Origin: Mycobacterium kyogaense
Lineage (GTDB): Bacteria; Actinomycetota; Actinomycetes; Mycobacteriales; Mycobacteriaceae
Direction: 5' to 3'
Assembly (NCBI RefSeq): GCF_003254575.1
Contig: NZ_QJUA01000001.1
Span: 310,001-374,000 of the forward strand
DNA: 64,000 nt
Shown here: in pieces, positions 56,406 to 64,000 of the stretch
Position numbering within the stretch: position 1 is the stretch's first letter
Layout of the letters: the number at the start of each line of letters is the position of its first letter
The notes under the pieces: model-generated
What the model was told of the DNA's origin: nothing
The model's database searches: none
What the model saw: the letters and a program-made list of their open reading frames with translations, nothing else
Program-made: the position numbers and the translations under genes

Positions 56406-57965
56406 ATGACGGATTTCGACGCGATCGTCGTCGGCGCGGGCCACAACGGGCTGACTGCCGCCGCCCTGCTGCAACGCGCCGGCCTGCGCACACTGTGTGT
56501 GGAAGCCAAGCTCTACCCCGGCGGCATGGCCTCGACAGTCGAGCTCTTCGACGGCTTCCGCTTCGAGATCGCCGGTTCGGTGCAGGTGCCCACCTCGGCC
56601 GTGGTCAGTGAGGCGCTGGGGCTCGATGCCCTGCCCACGGTCGACCTGGATGTGATGAGCGTGCAACTGCGGGGCATCGGCGACGACCCGGTCATCTACT
56701 ACACCGATCCGATGAAATTGCTGACCCACCTCAACGAGGTGCACGGCGCCGAGGCCGTCAACGGTATGGCCGGCCTGATGGCGTGGTGCCAGGCGCCGAT
56801 GCGCGCCCTGGGTCGTTTCGACGCAGCCCGCCCGCCGAAGACGCTCGACGAGATGTCCGCCTGTGCGACAAACGAATTCGAGCGCCAGGCGATCAGCGAC
56901 ATCCTGTTCGGCTCGGTCAGCGACGTGCTGGACCGCCACCTGCCCGACCGGGAGAAGCACGGTGCGTTGCGCGGCATGCTTGCCTTCCTGGCCGTCAACA
57001 CCACTTTTCGCGGTCCCGAGACACCCGGCAGCGCCGCCGCTCTGGCGTTCGGGCTGGCGGTACCCGACGAGAATGCCACGCTGATCAAGAAATTCCGGGG
57101 TGGCATGGGCGCGGTCACCGACCATCTGCTGACCTTGTTCACCGATGCGGGCGGTGAACTGCGGTTGCGCAGCAAGGTCGCCGAGGTGCTCACCGCCGAC
57201 GGCCGCGTGGGCGGGGTCCGGCTGGAGGACGGCTCGACATTCACCGCTCCGGTCGTCGTCTCCACCCTGGCCCCCGACCTGACGGTCAACGGTCTGCTGG
57301 ACCACGCTGCGGTACCCGCCGACATCAAAGAGCGCTACGCCCGCATCGACCACCGTGGCAGTTATCTGCAGATGCATTTCGCCCTCGACGGACCGCTGAC
57401 GTTCGCGGCTCCCTACGGGCAGCTCGACGATCCCGAATACCAGTCGGCCATCGGCATTTTCAGCACCCCCGAGGAACTGCAGCGGCAGTGGGAGGACGCG
57501 AAACGGGGGATCGTGCCCGCGGATCCGGCGATGGCACTGCAGGTCCCCTCGGCCAACGATCCGAGCCTGGCGCCGCCGGGCAAGCATGCGGTGTCAGCGT
57601 TCTCGCTGTGGTTCCCGCTCGGAGACGAGACCGCGAGCTACGGCGACCGCAAGGCAGAGATGGGGCGGCGAGTGATCGAGAAGATCACGCGACTGGTTCC
57701 CGATTTCGAGAAGCTGATCCTCCGCCATACGACGTTCACCCCCAAACACATGGGCACGATGTTCGGCGCGCCAGGCGGGGACTACTGCCACGGACTGATC
57801 CACCCGGAACAGATGGGCCCGAACCGGCCAGGACCCAAAGGTCATGTCGGTCAACCGCTTCCGGTCGACGGCCTCTACCTCGCCGGGGCCGGCTGCCATG
57901 GCGGGCCCGGTATCACCTTCATCCCGGGTTACAACGCCGCCCAAGAGGTGCTTGCTCGGGACTGA
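56406..57965 (+). CDS. CrtI/PYROXD2-like FAD oxidoreductase
   Basis: Flavoprotein of 519 residues of the phytoene-desaturase-like amine oxidase superfamily. The FAD motif is DAIVVGAGHNGLTAAALLQRAGLRTLCVEAKLYPGGMAS near the N terminus, and the C-terminal flavin contact is DGLYLAGAGCHGGPGITFIPGYNAAQEVL. The middle has FRGGMGAVTDHLLTLFTDAGGELRLRSKVAEV. Carotenoid desaturation is possible, but no carotenoid genes (crtB, crtE) are adjacent, and many mycobacterial relatives act on other lipids. Its promoter is overlapped by the 26-bp palindrome. Confidence 0.82.
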   Translation: MTDFDAIVVGAGHNGLTAAALLQRAGLRTLCVEAKLYPGGMASTVELFDGFRFEIAGSVQVPTSAVVSEALGLDALPTVDLDVMSVQLRGIGDDPVIYYTDPMKLLTHLNEVHGAEAVNGMAGLMAWCQAPMRALGRFDAARPPKTLDEMSACATNEFERQAISDILFGSVSDVLDRHLPDREKHGALRGMLAFLAVNTTFRGPETPGSAAALAFGLAVPDENATLIKKFRGGMGAVTDHLLTLFTDAGGELRLRSKVAEVLTADGRVGGVRLEDGSTFTAPVVVSTLAPDLTVNGLLDHAAVPADIKERYARIDHRGSYLQMHFALDGPLTFAAPYGQLDDPEYQSAIGIFSTPEELQRQWEDAKRGIVPADPAMALQVPSANDPSLAPPGKHAVSAFSLWFPLGDETASYGDRKAEMGRRVIEKITRLVPDFEKLILRHTTFTPKHMGTMFGAPGGDYCHGLIHPEQMGPNRPGPKGHVGQPLPVDGLYLAGAGCHGGPGITFIPGYNAAQEVLARD

Positions 57966-57966
57966 C

Positions 57967-58119
57967 CTACGTCGCCGGTGCCGGACCTCCCGACGTCGCA
58001 CCGCCCTCGTCGGACCAGTCGGCCCGGTCGTCGGAACCCTTGGACGGATCGCTCATCACGTCGTCGTCGGCATTGTCTGCGCCGGAATCGGTGTCAGTGG
58101 TGCGGGGATCTGTGCTCAC
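57967..58119 (-). CDS. Small acidic protein
   Basis: A 50-residue ORF read on the minus strand: MSTDPRTTDTDSGADNADDD, then VMSDPSKGSDDRADWSDEGG and a short Gly/Pro tail. Eighteen of 50 residues are Asp, Glu, Ser or Thr repeats; about 14 are acidic. It is separated by one base from the CrtI-like stop and lies just downstream of the zinc-finger gene on the same strand (33 bases apart). No family recognised; probably disordered. A GTG start is used. Confidence 0.5.
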   Translation of the reverse strand: MSTDPRTTDTDSGADNADDDVMSDPSKGSDDRADWSDEGGATSGGPAPAT

Positions 58120-58151
58120 CAGTCAGGACTACCCGGCTGCGGGAATTCCAT

Positions 58152-58505
58152 TCACCCGCGACGCGCCTGCAGCTGAGCCATCCAGTCCGCGGGCACGCGC
58201 CCCCGCGGACCCGGCACCGTCTCGTCGACCGGCCGGCTCTGCGGCGCGGCGAGCTCCGGTCCGTCGTAGTACGCCTCGGTCGAATAGTCCCAGAACCAGT
58301 CCTCGCCCGGCTCGAACGAGCGGATGATCGGGTGGCCGCTCGCGCGCCAGTGGGCGGCTGCATGCCGCTGCGGCGAGTCGTCACAGCAGCCGATGTGACC
58401 GCATGCGGCGCACCGGCGCAGATGCACCCACCAGCCGCCCGCGGCATCGCACTCGACGCAACCGGTACCGCTCGGAGGCGCCGCGGGGTCGATGTCACTG
58501 CTCAC
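58152..58505 (-). CDS. UBP-type zinc-finger protein
   Basis: Protein of 117 residues with a ZnF-UBP pattern: GCVECDAAGGWWVHLRRCAACGHIGCCDDSPQRHAAAHWRASGHPI, giving the Cys/His spacing for three zinc sites. The domain binds ubiquitin tails in eukaryotes; in actinobacteria it is found as small stand-alone proteins of unknown role. The rest is WFWDYSTEAYY and a Pro-rich tail. It converges with nothing and shares the strand with the 50-residue acidic ORF. Confidence 0.85.
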   Translation of the reverse strand: MSSDIDPAAPPSGTGCVECDAAGGWWVHLRRCAACGHIGCCDDSPQRHAAAHWRASGHPIIRSFEPGEDWFWDYSTEAYYDGPELAAPQSRPVDETVPGPRGRVPADWMAQLQARRG

Positions 58506-58576
58506 ATCGACGAGCCTACGGGCCTCCTCGGAGGATCTCGATACGAACGGGACCTCCCGTGCTCTATGGTTCCGCC

Positions 58577-59017
58577 ATGGCCACGAAGGATTCTCGCGAA
58601 GTCGTCATCGAAGCAACGCCGGAACAGATCCTCGACGTCATCGCCGATGTCGAGGCGACCCCGACGTGGTCGCCGCAGTACGAGAAGGCCGAGGTGTTGG
58701 AGCGGTTCGACAACGGCAGGCCCAAGCAGGTCAAGATGACCGTCAAGGCCGCCGGACTGACCGACGAGCAGGTCATCGAATACTCCTGGGACGAGCGAAA
58801 AGTCAGCTGGACGCTGGTGAAGGCCGGCCAGATCAAGGCGCAGGACGCCAGCTACACGCTGACCCCGGAGGGCGACAAGACCCGCGTGCGTTTCGACATC
58901 GCACTCGACCTGTCTGTGCCGCTGCCCGGCTTCATCGTGAAGCGCACCATCAAGGGCGGCGTCGAAACGGCCACCGAGGGCCTGCGCAAGCAGGTGCTCA
59001 AAGTCATCAGAGGTTAG
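58577..59017 (+). CDS. START/SRPBCC-fold protein (first of two)
   Basis: Protein of 146 residues with the polyketide cyclase/dehydrase (SRPBCC) pattern: VVIEATPEQILDVIADVEATPTWSPQYEKAEVLERFDNGRPKQVKM, then YSWDERKVSWTLVKAG and VRFDIALDLSVPLPGFIVKRTIKGG. It binds a hydrophobic ligand in a helix-grip pocket. It is a close paralogue of the gene at 60131. TATGGT six bases before the ATG predicts a leaderless mRNA. The stop overlaps the CDF gene by 4 bases, tail to tail. Confidence 0.88.
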   Translation: MATKDSREVVIEATPEQILDVIADVEATPTWSPQYEKAEVLERFDNGRPKQVKMTVKAAGLTDEQVIEYSWDERKVSWTLVKAGQIKAQDASYTLTPEGDKTRVRFDIALDLSVPLPGFIVKRTIKGGVETATEGLRKQVLKVIRG

Positions 59018-60006
59018 GCGAGCCGGTCGAGCGCATCGGGCTCGGCGATCGTCAGCACGGCGTCGACGATGTTCGGCTCGGCTTGCAACCTGTTCTCCAG
59101 GTCGCGCAGGGTATCGGCGATCCGCGACTCCACGGCATCACCCACGAGGTCGACGCTGGCCACCAGGAACAGCTGCTTGGGCCCGACGAACACCAGCCGG
59201 ATGAAGCGCACGGAGGCCACCTCCGGCATCCGCTCCAGCTGGGCGATCGCAGCCTGCCGCAGTTGTGGGCTGGCTGATTCGCCGACCAGGAATCGTCGAT
59301 TGCGGTCGATCAGGATCACCGCGACCACGCCGAGCAGCAGGCCCACCAGGATGGAGCCGATCGCGTCCCAGATCGCATCGCCGGTGAGCTGGTGCAGGCC
59401 GATGCCGAGTAGCGCTATCACGATCCCGATCAGTGCCGCGGTGTCCTCGGCGAACACCGCGCGGGTGGTGGGGTCGGAGGTGTCGAGCACGTGGGAGAGC
59501 AGTTCCCGGTCGTATTCGTCGGCCTCGGAGCGCAGTTGCCGGAATGCCTGCAGCAGTGAGGAACCCTCGAGGACGAACGCGACACCGAGCACGATGTAGG
59601 CCACCAGATAGTTCTCCGGGCCAGACTCGCCGTGGATGATCTCGGTGATGCCGTGCCAGACCGACACCGTTCCGCCGACGACGAAGAGCCCCACCGCGGC
59701 GAGCAGCGACCAGACGTAGGCTTCGCGGCCGTAGCCCAGTGGCCGCTCGCTGTCCGGCGGACGGGCACTGCGCCGATTGGCGACGATCAAGAAGCACTGG
59801 TTCGCGGTGTCGGCCCAGGAGTGAGTGGCCTCGGCCGTCATCGACGCCGATCCGGAGATGACGGCGGCGACGGTCTTGGCGACGGCGACGGCGAAGTTCG
59901 CGGCGAGCGCGACGACCACCGTCAGCGTGCTCTCCCCACCGCTGGGCGAGTCGAGCTGTGCCTCGGAGGACGCAGGGTCGGGCCCAGAGATGGACGCAGC
60001 GCTCAT
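59014..60006 (-). CDS. Cation diffusion facilitator (CDF) family transporter
   Basis: Metal/proton antiporter-like protein of 330 residues with about six transmembrane helices. Metal-site motifs are TAEATHSWADTANQ in helix 2 (His/Asp) and FAEDTAALIGIVIALLG in helix 5 (Glu/Asp). FLVANRRSARPPDSERPLGYGREAYVW is the usual loop before helix 3, and the C-terminal cytosolic domain begins near RRFLVGES. It resembles the SLC30A9/ZnT9 branch. Substrate likely Zn2+ or Mn2+ but unknown. It lies between two START-like genes on the other strand. Confidence 0.88.
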   Translation of the reverse strand: MSAASISGPDPASSEAQLDSPSGGESTLTVVVALAANFAVAVAKTVAAVISGSASMTAEATHSWADTANQCFLIVANRRSARPPDSERPLGYGREAYVWSLLAAVGLFVVGGTVSVWHGITEIIHGESGPENYLVAYIVLGVAFVLEGSSLLQAFRQLRSEADEYDRELLSHVLDTSDPTTRAVFAEDTAALIGIVIALLGIGLHQLTGDAIWDAIGSILVGLLLGVVAVILIDRNRRFLVGESASPQLRQAAIAQLERMPEVASVRFIRLVFVGPKQLFLVASVDLVGDAVESRIADTLRDLENRLQAEPNIVDAVLTIAEPDALDRLA

Positions 60007-60130
60007 GGCTGCGTTACTTCCCCGCCGCCGAAGTGCACAAACGTGGCGGTCCGCGCCAAATTAAGAACCGTCACAAAATTAGCTGGGCATTACCCTGCGT
60101 CTGTTCGGAACCACCGTTATCCTTTGCCGC

Positions 60131-60571
60131 ATGGCTGTCCGTGCTTCCAGTGAGGTGGTGATCGAGGCGCCGCCGGAGGTAATCCTCGACGCGCTGGCCG
60201 ACATCGAGGCGGTCGCATCCTGGTCGTCGTTGCACAAGGCCGCCGAGGTCGTCGACCGCCACCCCGATGGCCGGCCGCACCACGTCAAGGCGACGGTCAA
60301 GATCATGGGGATGAGCGACAAGGAGCTCCTGGAGTACCACTGGGGCGACGACTGGGTGGTGTGGGACGCCCAACGCACGTCACGGCAGCGCTGCCAGCAC
60401 GGCGAGTACAACCTGGTGCAGGAGGGGGAGGAGCGCACCCGGGTCCGCTTCGACCTGATCCTCGATCTCGCCGCGCCCTACCCGGCATTTCTGGTCAAAC
60501 GCGCCAAGCGGATGGTCCTCGACGTCGCGCTGGAGAACCTGCGGCAGCGGGTGATGGCCGGCACTCGCTGA
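60131..60571 (+). CDS. START/SRPBCC-fold protein (second of two)
   Basis: Protein of 146 residues, same length and layout as the gene at 58577: ASSEVVIEAPPEVILDALADIEAVASWSSLHKAAEVVDRHPDGRPHHVKATVKI, LLEYHWGDDWVVWD, and TRVRFDLILDLAAPYPAFLVKRAKRM. The two probably arose by duplication. In M. tuberculosis a run of such genes (Rv0854, Rv0856, Rv0857) precedes dapC, the same order as here. TATCCT seven bases before the ATG suggests a leaderless start. Confidence 0.88.
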   Translation: MAVRASSEVVIEAPPEVILDALADIEAVASWSSLHKAAEVVDRHPDGRPHHVKATVKIMGMSDKELLEYHWGDDWVVWDAQRTSRQRCQHGEYNLVQEGEERTRVRFDLILDLAAPYPAFLVKRAKRMVLDVALENLRQRVMAGTR

Positions 60572-60648
60572 GCCGCAACCTCTAGCGTCACGGTGAGTTG
60601 TTCGGAGCCGGTTGGAATCGGTGGGCCTGCGCGCTGGTTGCTCGCCAT

Positions 60649-61560
60649 GTGACCACTGGAGTAGTGCTGTTCGCGCGGGCCGAGACGAGCAACGCTGTGG
60701 ACGACATCGTCGACCAAGCGCGCCGCGCCCATCAACTCGGCACACGGGGCGTCTGGGTCGCCCAGCAGTTCGACCACGACGCCATCGCGCTGTCCGGCCT
60801 CGTCGGTGCCGCGGTCCCCGGGCTCGGGGTGGGCACCTCTGTGGTGCCGTTCAACCCTCGCCATCCCCTGACAGTGGCCTCCCAGGCGCAGACCGCACAG
60901 GCCGCCGCGCACGGCAACTTCAGTCTCGGACTCGGTCTCGGCGCGCACGAACCCGAGCGGATCGCCTACGGCACGTCGTGGCCCGACACCATCGCCCGGT
61001 TGCGCGAGTACCTCACGATTCTGCGATCCGTCTTCCACGCCGGCGGCGTCGACTTCCACGGCGAGCAGTACACGGCGGCCCCGGAGTGGCCGACCACGCT
61101 GGCGGGCGGCACCCCGGTGCCCGTCTACGTGGCGGCGATGGGCCCGAAGGCTCTGACGGCAACGGGTGAACTCGCCGACGGCACCCTGCCGTATCTGGCC
61201 GGTCCCCGGACCATCGCGGAGTTCATCGAGCCGACGATCGCCCGGGTCGCCGCGAAAGCCGGACGCTCACGGCCGCGCATCATCGCGTTCGTGCCGGCGC
61301 AGGTCACCTCGGGCGTCGACGCCGCCCGGGACGCAGCCGACGAGCAGCTCGCCTTCTACGCGGCCATCCCGTCGTACCAGAAAGTGATCGCACGTGAAGG
61401 CATTGCCAATCTGTCGGAGCTCGCCGCTATCGGCGACGAGGAAACGGTGCTGCGGTCGTTGCGGCGCTACCTCGACGCAGGTGCCACCGACGTGGTGCTC
61501 AGCCCGTTGAACCGGGACCAGCCCGACGAGAGGCTGTGGGAGCTAGCCGCGTCGCTCTAA
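60649..61560 (+). CDS. LLM-class F420-dependent oxidoreductase
   Basis: Luciferase-like TIM-barrel flavin/F420 enzyme of 303 residues. Features: VDQARRAHQLGTRGVWVAQQFDHDAIALSGL, LGVGTSVVPFNPRHPLTVASQAQTAQAAAHGNFSLGLGLGAHEP, the helix RLREYLTILRSVFHAGGVDFHGEQY, and VPVYVAAMGPKALTATGELADGTLPYLAGPRTI. Most mycobacterial members use cofactor F420. The substrate is unknown. GTG at 60649 fits the family start (VTTGVVLFARAE). It converges with the aminotransferase gene with an 18-base overlap. Confidence 0.85.
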   Translation: MTTGVVLFARAETSNAVDDIVDQARRAHQLGTRGVWVAQQFDHDAIALSGLVGAAVPGLGVGTSVVPFNPRHPLTVASQAQTAQAAAHGNFSLGLGLGAHEPERIAYGTSWPDTIARLREYLTILRSVFHAGGVDFHGEQYTAAPEWPTTLAGGTPVPVYVAAMGPKALTATGELADGTLPYLAGPRTIAEFIEPTIARVAAKAGRSRPRIIAFVPAQVTSGVDAARDAADEQLAFYAAIPSYQKVIAREGIANLSELAAIGDEETVLRSLRRYLDAGATDVVLSPLNRDQPDERLWELAASL

Positions 61561-62718
61561 CGTCCCGAGTCTGCGGATCGCCTCGTCCAGGGTCTGCTCC
61601 CGTTTGCAGAATGCGAAGCGCACCAGCGGATTCCAGTCCCCGGCGTGCGATGCCGCGGGGTCGCAGAACGCCGACATCGGAATGGCCGCCACCCCCACCT
61701 GCTCGATCAACTGGGTGCAGAACGCCCGTCCGTCGTCGAATCCGAGGGGGCGCGGGTCGGCGGTCAGGAAGTAGGTTCCGACGCTGTCGTACACGTCGAA
61801 GCCGATGTCGCGCAGCGCGGCGGCCAGCCGGTCACGCCGTGATTCGAACGAACGGCACAGTGCGTCCACCCACTCGTCACCGGTGTCGAGCGCCGCGGCG
61901 ACAGCAGGCTGGAACGGCGCCCCGCCCACGTAGGTCAGGTACTGCTTGGCCGCCCGCAGCCCCGCGATCAGGTGGCGCGGCCCGCAGGCCCAGCCGATCT
62001 TCCAGCCCGTGACGTTGAACATCTTGCCGGCGCTGGAAATCGTGATCGTGCGCTCGGCCATGCCCGGGTAGCCGGCCAGCGGTCGGTGCCGATGCCCGTC
62101 GAAGGTGAGGTGTTCGTACACCTCATCGGTGATCACCAGCAGGTCGGCCGCGACGGCGAATTCGGCGAGGGCCCGCAGTTCGTCGTCGCCGGCCACCGAA
62201 CCGGTCGGGTTGTGCGGCGAATTCACGATGATGGCAGCGGTTTTCGGGGTGACGGCCGCGCGGAGCGCCGCCACGTCGATGGTGAAGCGCCCGCCGTCGC
62301 GGCGCATCGGCACCGCCCGCCGGTGGCATCCGGCCATCGCGACGACGGGGGAGTAGGAGTCGTAGAACGGTTCGATGAGCAGGATCTCCGAGCCGGGCTC
62401 GACGAGCCCGAGTACCGCGGCGGCGATCGCCTCCGTGGCGCCGGCGGTCACCAGGACCTCGGTGTCGGGGTCGTAGGAGATTCCGTACCGGCGTTCGCGC
62501 TGCGCGGCGATCGCCTGGCGCAGCGGCGCGATGCCCAGGCCGGGCGGGTACTGGTTCACGCCATCGGCGATCGCCTGCTGGGCGGTCGCGAGCATGTCCG
62601 GCGGACCGGCCTCGTCCGGGAAACCCTGACCGAGGTTGACCGCGTCGAGTTCGGCGGCACGCGCGGACATCTCGGCGAAGATCGTCACCGCGTAGGGGCG
62701 CAGCCGGCCAACAGTCAT
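61543..62718 (-). CDS. dapC: Class I aminotransferase, DapC-like
   Basis: PLP-dependent fold-type I aminotransferase of 391 residues. It has NLGQGFPDEAGPPDMLATAQQAI, VTAGATEAIAAAVLGLVEPGSEILLIEPFYDSY, NSPHNPTGSVAGDDELRAL, LLVITDEVYEHLTFDG and the PLP Lys in SSAGKMFNVTGWKIGW. It matches Rv0858c (N-succinyldiaminopimelate aminotransferase of the lysine/peptidoglycan pathway); kynurenine or methionine transaminase activity is the alternative. Its order after the START-like genes is the same as in M. tuberculosis. Confidence 0.82.
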   Translation of the reverse strand: MTVGRLRPYAVTIFAEMSARAAELDAVNLGQGFPDEAGPPDMLATAQQAIADGVNQYPPGLGIAPLRQAIAAQRERRYGISYDPDTEVLVTAGATEAIAAAVLGLVEPGSEILLIEPFYDSYSPVVAMAGCHRRAVPMRRDGGRFTIDVAALRAAVTPKTAAIIVNSPHNPTGSVAGDDELRALAEFAVAADLLVITDEVYEHLTFDGHRHRPLAGYPGMAERTITISSAGKMFNVTGWKIGWACGPRHLIAGLRAAKQYLTYVGGAPFQPAVAAALDTGDEWVDALCRSFESRRDRLAAALRDIGFDVYDSVGTYFLTADPRPLGFDDGRAFCTQLIEQVGVAAIPMSAFCDPAASHAGDWNPLVRFAFCKREQTLDEAIRRLGTLERRG

Positions 62719-62743
62719 GACCCCGAGGCTAGTTGCCGCCCCC

Positions 62744-62804
62744 CGCGACTGTGCGAACTCATCCGCTTCGCTCGGCCAGTCGCGGATGACATCGCACAGT
62801 CGCG
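62744..62804. terminator. Large imperfect hairpin downstream of the DUF5996 gene
   Basis: CGCGACTGTGCGA (62744-62756) pairs with TCGCACAGTCGCG (62792-62804); after a 2-base mismatch, TCATCCGC (62759-62766) pairs with GCGGATGA (62782-62789) around a 15-base loop. It begins 7 bases past the DUF5996 stop on the minus strand, the expected terminator position, before dapC. Confidence 0.65.
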
Positions 62805-62811
62805 AGCGCCG

Positions 62812-63726
62812 TCAGAGGTGTTTCGGCGGGCGTACCGGCTGCTCGGGCCACGCGGCGAGGTCGGCCGCTGCGGCGGCTGTCGCGTCGAGGAATCGGCGCA
62901 GCAGCCCGTCGGGATCGTCCGATGTCCGGACAGTGCGGTAGGGCAGCACGAACTCGCCGAGTCCGGTGTCGAAGGATGCGCCCTCGACGCCGAGATCGGA
63001 CGTGTCGTAGCCGTCAGGCTGCGGGTAGGCGTAGGCGTAGAAGATGCCTTCCTCTGCGCCGCCCGGCCAGTAGCCGGCGCTGGCGACCTCGGCGTTGTAC
63101 GCCTCGGTCATCACCCAGTCCGGGCAGTTCGGCACGCCACCCGGGTGCGGCGGCGCCTGTCGGCCCGAGAAGCGCGTCACGGCCAGGTCGAAGGCACCCC
63201 AGAAGAAGTGCACGGGGCTGCTCTTGCCGGTGAAGTCCGCGCGGTAGTCGGTCATCACACGGTCGGCGCTGACCAGTGAGGTGAAGAAGTCGGTCACCGC
63301 CGCCGCGTCGTAGCTGGCGTGCTCGGTGTCCTCGGCGAACGGGGTGGCGTGCTGCAGCTCCACAGGAGTCGGGCTGATCGGCACGTCGATGCCCAGGTCG
63401 TCGAGATGGGCGCGGAACTCGGCGTGGAAGTCGGCCACGCTGCGCGGCTGCAGCGCCATGGTGCGCGACCTGCCGTCGGTCACCCGGATGCGCAGCACAT
63501 GCTCGACGAAGTCGAAGCTGACATCGAAAGCCGTTCCCTGCCAACGCATCAGCGAGGTGGTCAAGCCTCGGGCGTCGACGTAGAACACCGAGTTCCACCA
63601 GTGGTTGACCGTCGGCGTGGCCGCCAACTTCACCTTGCCGACGATCTGGGTCCACAGATGGACCGTGTCTCGAGTGTCCTGCCAGTCCGCCACCACCAGT
63701 GCCGGCCAGCCGTTCGCATGTGTCAT
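62812..63726 (-). CDS. DUF5996 family protein
   Basis: Protein of 304 residues with the actinobacterial/proteobacterial DUF5996 pattern: WPALVVADWQDTRDTVHLWTQIVGKVKLAATPTVNHWWNSVFYVDARGLTT, FDFVEHVLRI, HLDDLGIDVPI, PVHFFWGAFDLAVTRFSGRQAPPH, YNAEVASAGYWPGG, and FYAYAYPQPDGY. Conserved His and Trp residues in NHWWNSV and HFFWGAFD suggest an active or metal site, but the family is uncharacterised. It is divergent from the Old Yellow Enzyme gene by about 60 bases. Confidence 0.85.
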   Translation of the reverse strand: MTHANGWPALVVADWQDTRDTVHLWTQIVGKVKLAATPTVNHWWNSVFYVDARGLTTSLMRWQGTAFDVSFDFVEHVLRIRVTDGRSRTMALQPRSVADFHAEFRAHLDDLGIDVPISPTPVELQHATPFAEDTEHASYDAAAVTDFFTSLVSADRVMTDYRADFTGKSSPVHFFWGAFDLAVTRFSGRQAPPHPGGVPNCPDWVMTEAYNAEVASAGYWPGGAEEGIFYAYAYPQPDGYDTSDLGVEGASFDTGLGEFVLPYRTVRTSDDPDGLLRRFLDATAAAAADLAAWPEQPVRPPKHL

Positions 63727-63788
63727 GTGACCATCATCGTCGACAGTGGGCGGGAATGGATCCGACTCCGCTCGCGCTGTAGAGCAGC

Positions 63789-64000
63789 ATGACGTTCACT
63801 CTCGGCGCGGACGCGGCGCTGCGCAAGCCCCTTCAGATCGGTGCCCTCTCGACCGAGAACCGGCTCTTCATGGCGCCGCTGACCAGGTCGCGGGCCGATG
63901 CAGACGGCACGCCGTCAGCGCTGGCTGCGGAGTATTACGCGCAGCGGGCGCAGGCCGGCCTGATCATCAGCGAGGCCACTGCGGTCTGCGAGCAGGCCAA
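63789..64000 (+). CDS. Old Yellow Enzyme-family oxidoreductase (partial)
   Basis: The first 70 residues of an FMN-dependent alkene reductase/NADH:flavin oxidoreductase (N-ethylmaleimide reductase type): [54 protein letters not shown], ending at the window edge after CEQA. The MAPLTRSRA motif is diagnostic of the OYE barrel. ATG at 63789. Truncated by the window end, not by mutation. Confidence 0.9.
   Translation, partial: MTFTLGADAALRKPLQIGALSTENRLFMAPLTRSRADADGTPSALAAEYYAQRAQAGLIISEATAVCEQA

Overview
The window is about 64 kb of high-GC DNA whose gene content and order match the purine/phosphate/sulfur region of mycobacteria (the Rv0778 to Rv0826 stretch of M. tuberculosis, followed by genes found elsewhere in that genome). 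The link rests on markers: CYP126-like P450, purC-ptrB, purSQ, encapsulin-DyP peroxidase, purL, purF, purM, DUF3073, the cysA2 sulfur locus, lmeA, glnR-mshD (mycothiol synthesis), pstSCAB, phoU, an LCP ligase and desA1. Extra genes and a full-length ptrB suggest an environmental, rapidly growing Mycobacterium (Mycolicibacterium-type) rather than the tuberculosis complex. No insertion sequence, prophage or CRISPR array was seen. No gene-free stretch exceeds 300 bases.

Layout. 1-11805: CYP126, purC, oligopeptidase B, glutathione peroxidase, a flavoprotein, purS/purQ and an ATP-grasp protein. 11858-13425: an accessory three-gene cassette (EspC-like type VII target, glycine-zipper protein, four-helix membrane protein). 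13482-15215: an exported PGRS-like glycine-rich protein without a PE domain. 15468-17257: encapsulin and its DyP peroxidase cargo. 17310-31150: M18 aminopeptidase, purL, an orphan MceA-like protein, purF, purM and small genes. 31281-34912: ygfZ, pabC, a candidate small structured RNA unit, nitrobindin with a tiny membrane protein, and a DUF732 protein. 35024-37439: tandem repeats and the sulfur operon sseC2-cysA2-DUF4395, read on the minus strand behind a polycysteine leader ORF, plus thiX. 37436-44956: lmeA, glnR-mshD, the Pst phosphate transporter behind a Pho-type box, and convergent phoU. 45029-53174: LCP ligase, dihydrouridine synthase, desA1, regulators, an L,D-transpeptidase-fold protein and a Ser/Thr kinase. 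53193-53686: four tRNAs (Lys, Glu, Asp, Phe). 53689-64000: secreted chorismate mutase, TetR regulators, a CrtI-like oxidoreductase, two START-like proteins flanking a CDF transporter, an F420-type oxidoreductase, an aminotransferase and the start of an Old Yellow Enzyme.

How the genes work together. Six steps or subunits of IMP synthesis (PurC, PurS, PurQ, PurL, PurF, PurM) are scattered as separate units, several with a TANNNT -10 box 6-8 nt before the start codon, which predicts leaderless mRNAs. The Pst genes form one operon facing phoU across a strong shared hairpin terminator. The sulfur operon appears to be controlled by cysteine through its leader peptide. Encapsulin and DyP overlap by 4 bases, and DyP carries a C-terminal cargo tag.

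The most interesting candidates for new biology are the type VII effector/immunity-like cassette at 11858-13425, the compact structured RNA/leader unit at 33310-33520, the PE-less PGRS protein, and the 57-bp repeats that reuse the terminator arm of the sulfur operon. All family assignments come from reading motifs and synteny; no database search was run.
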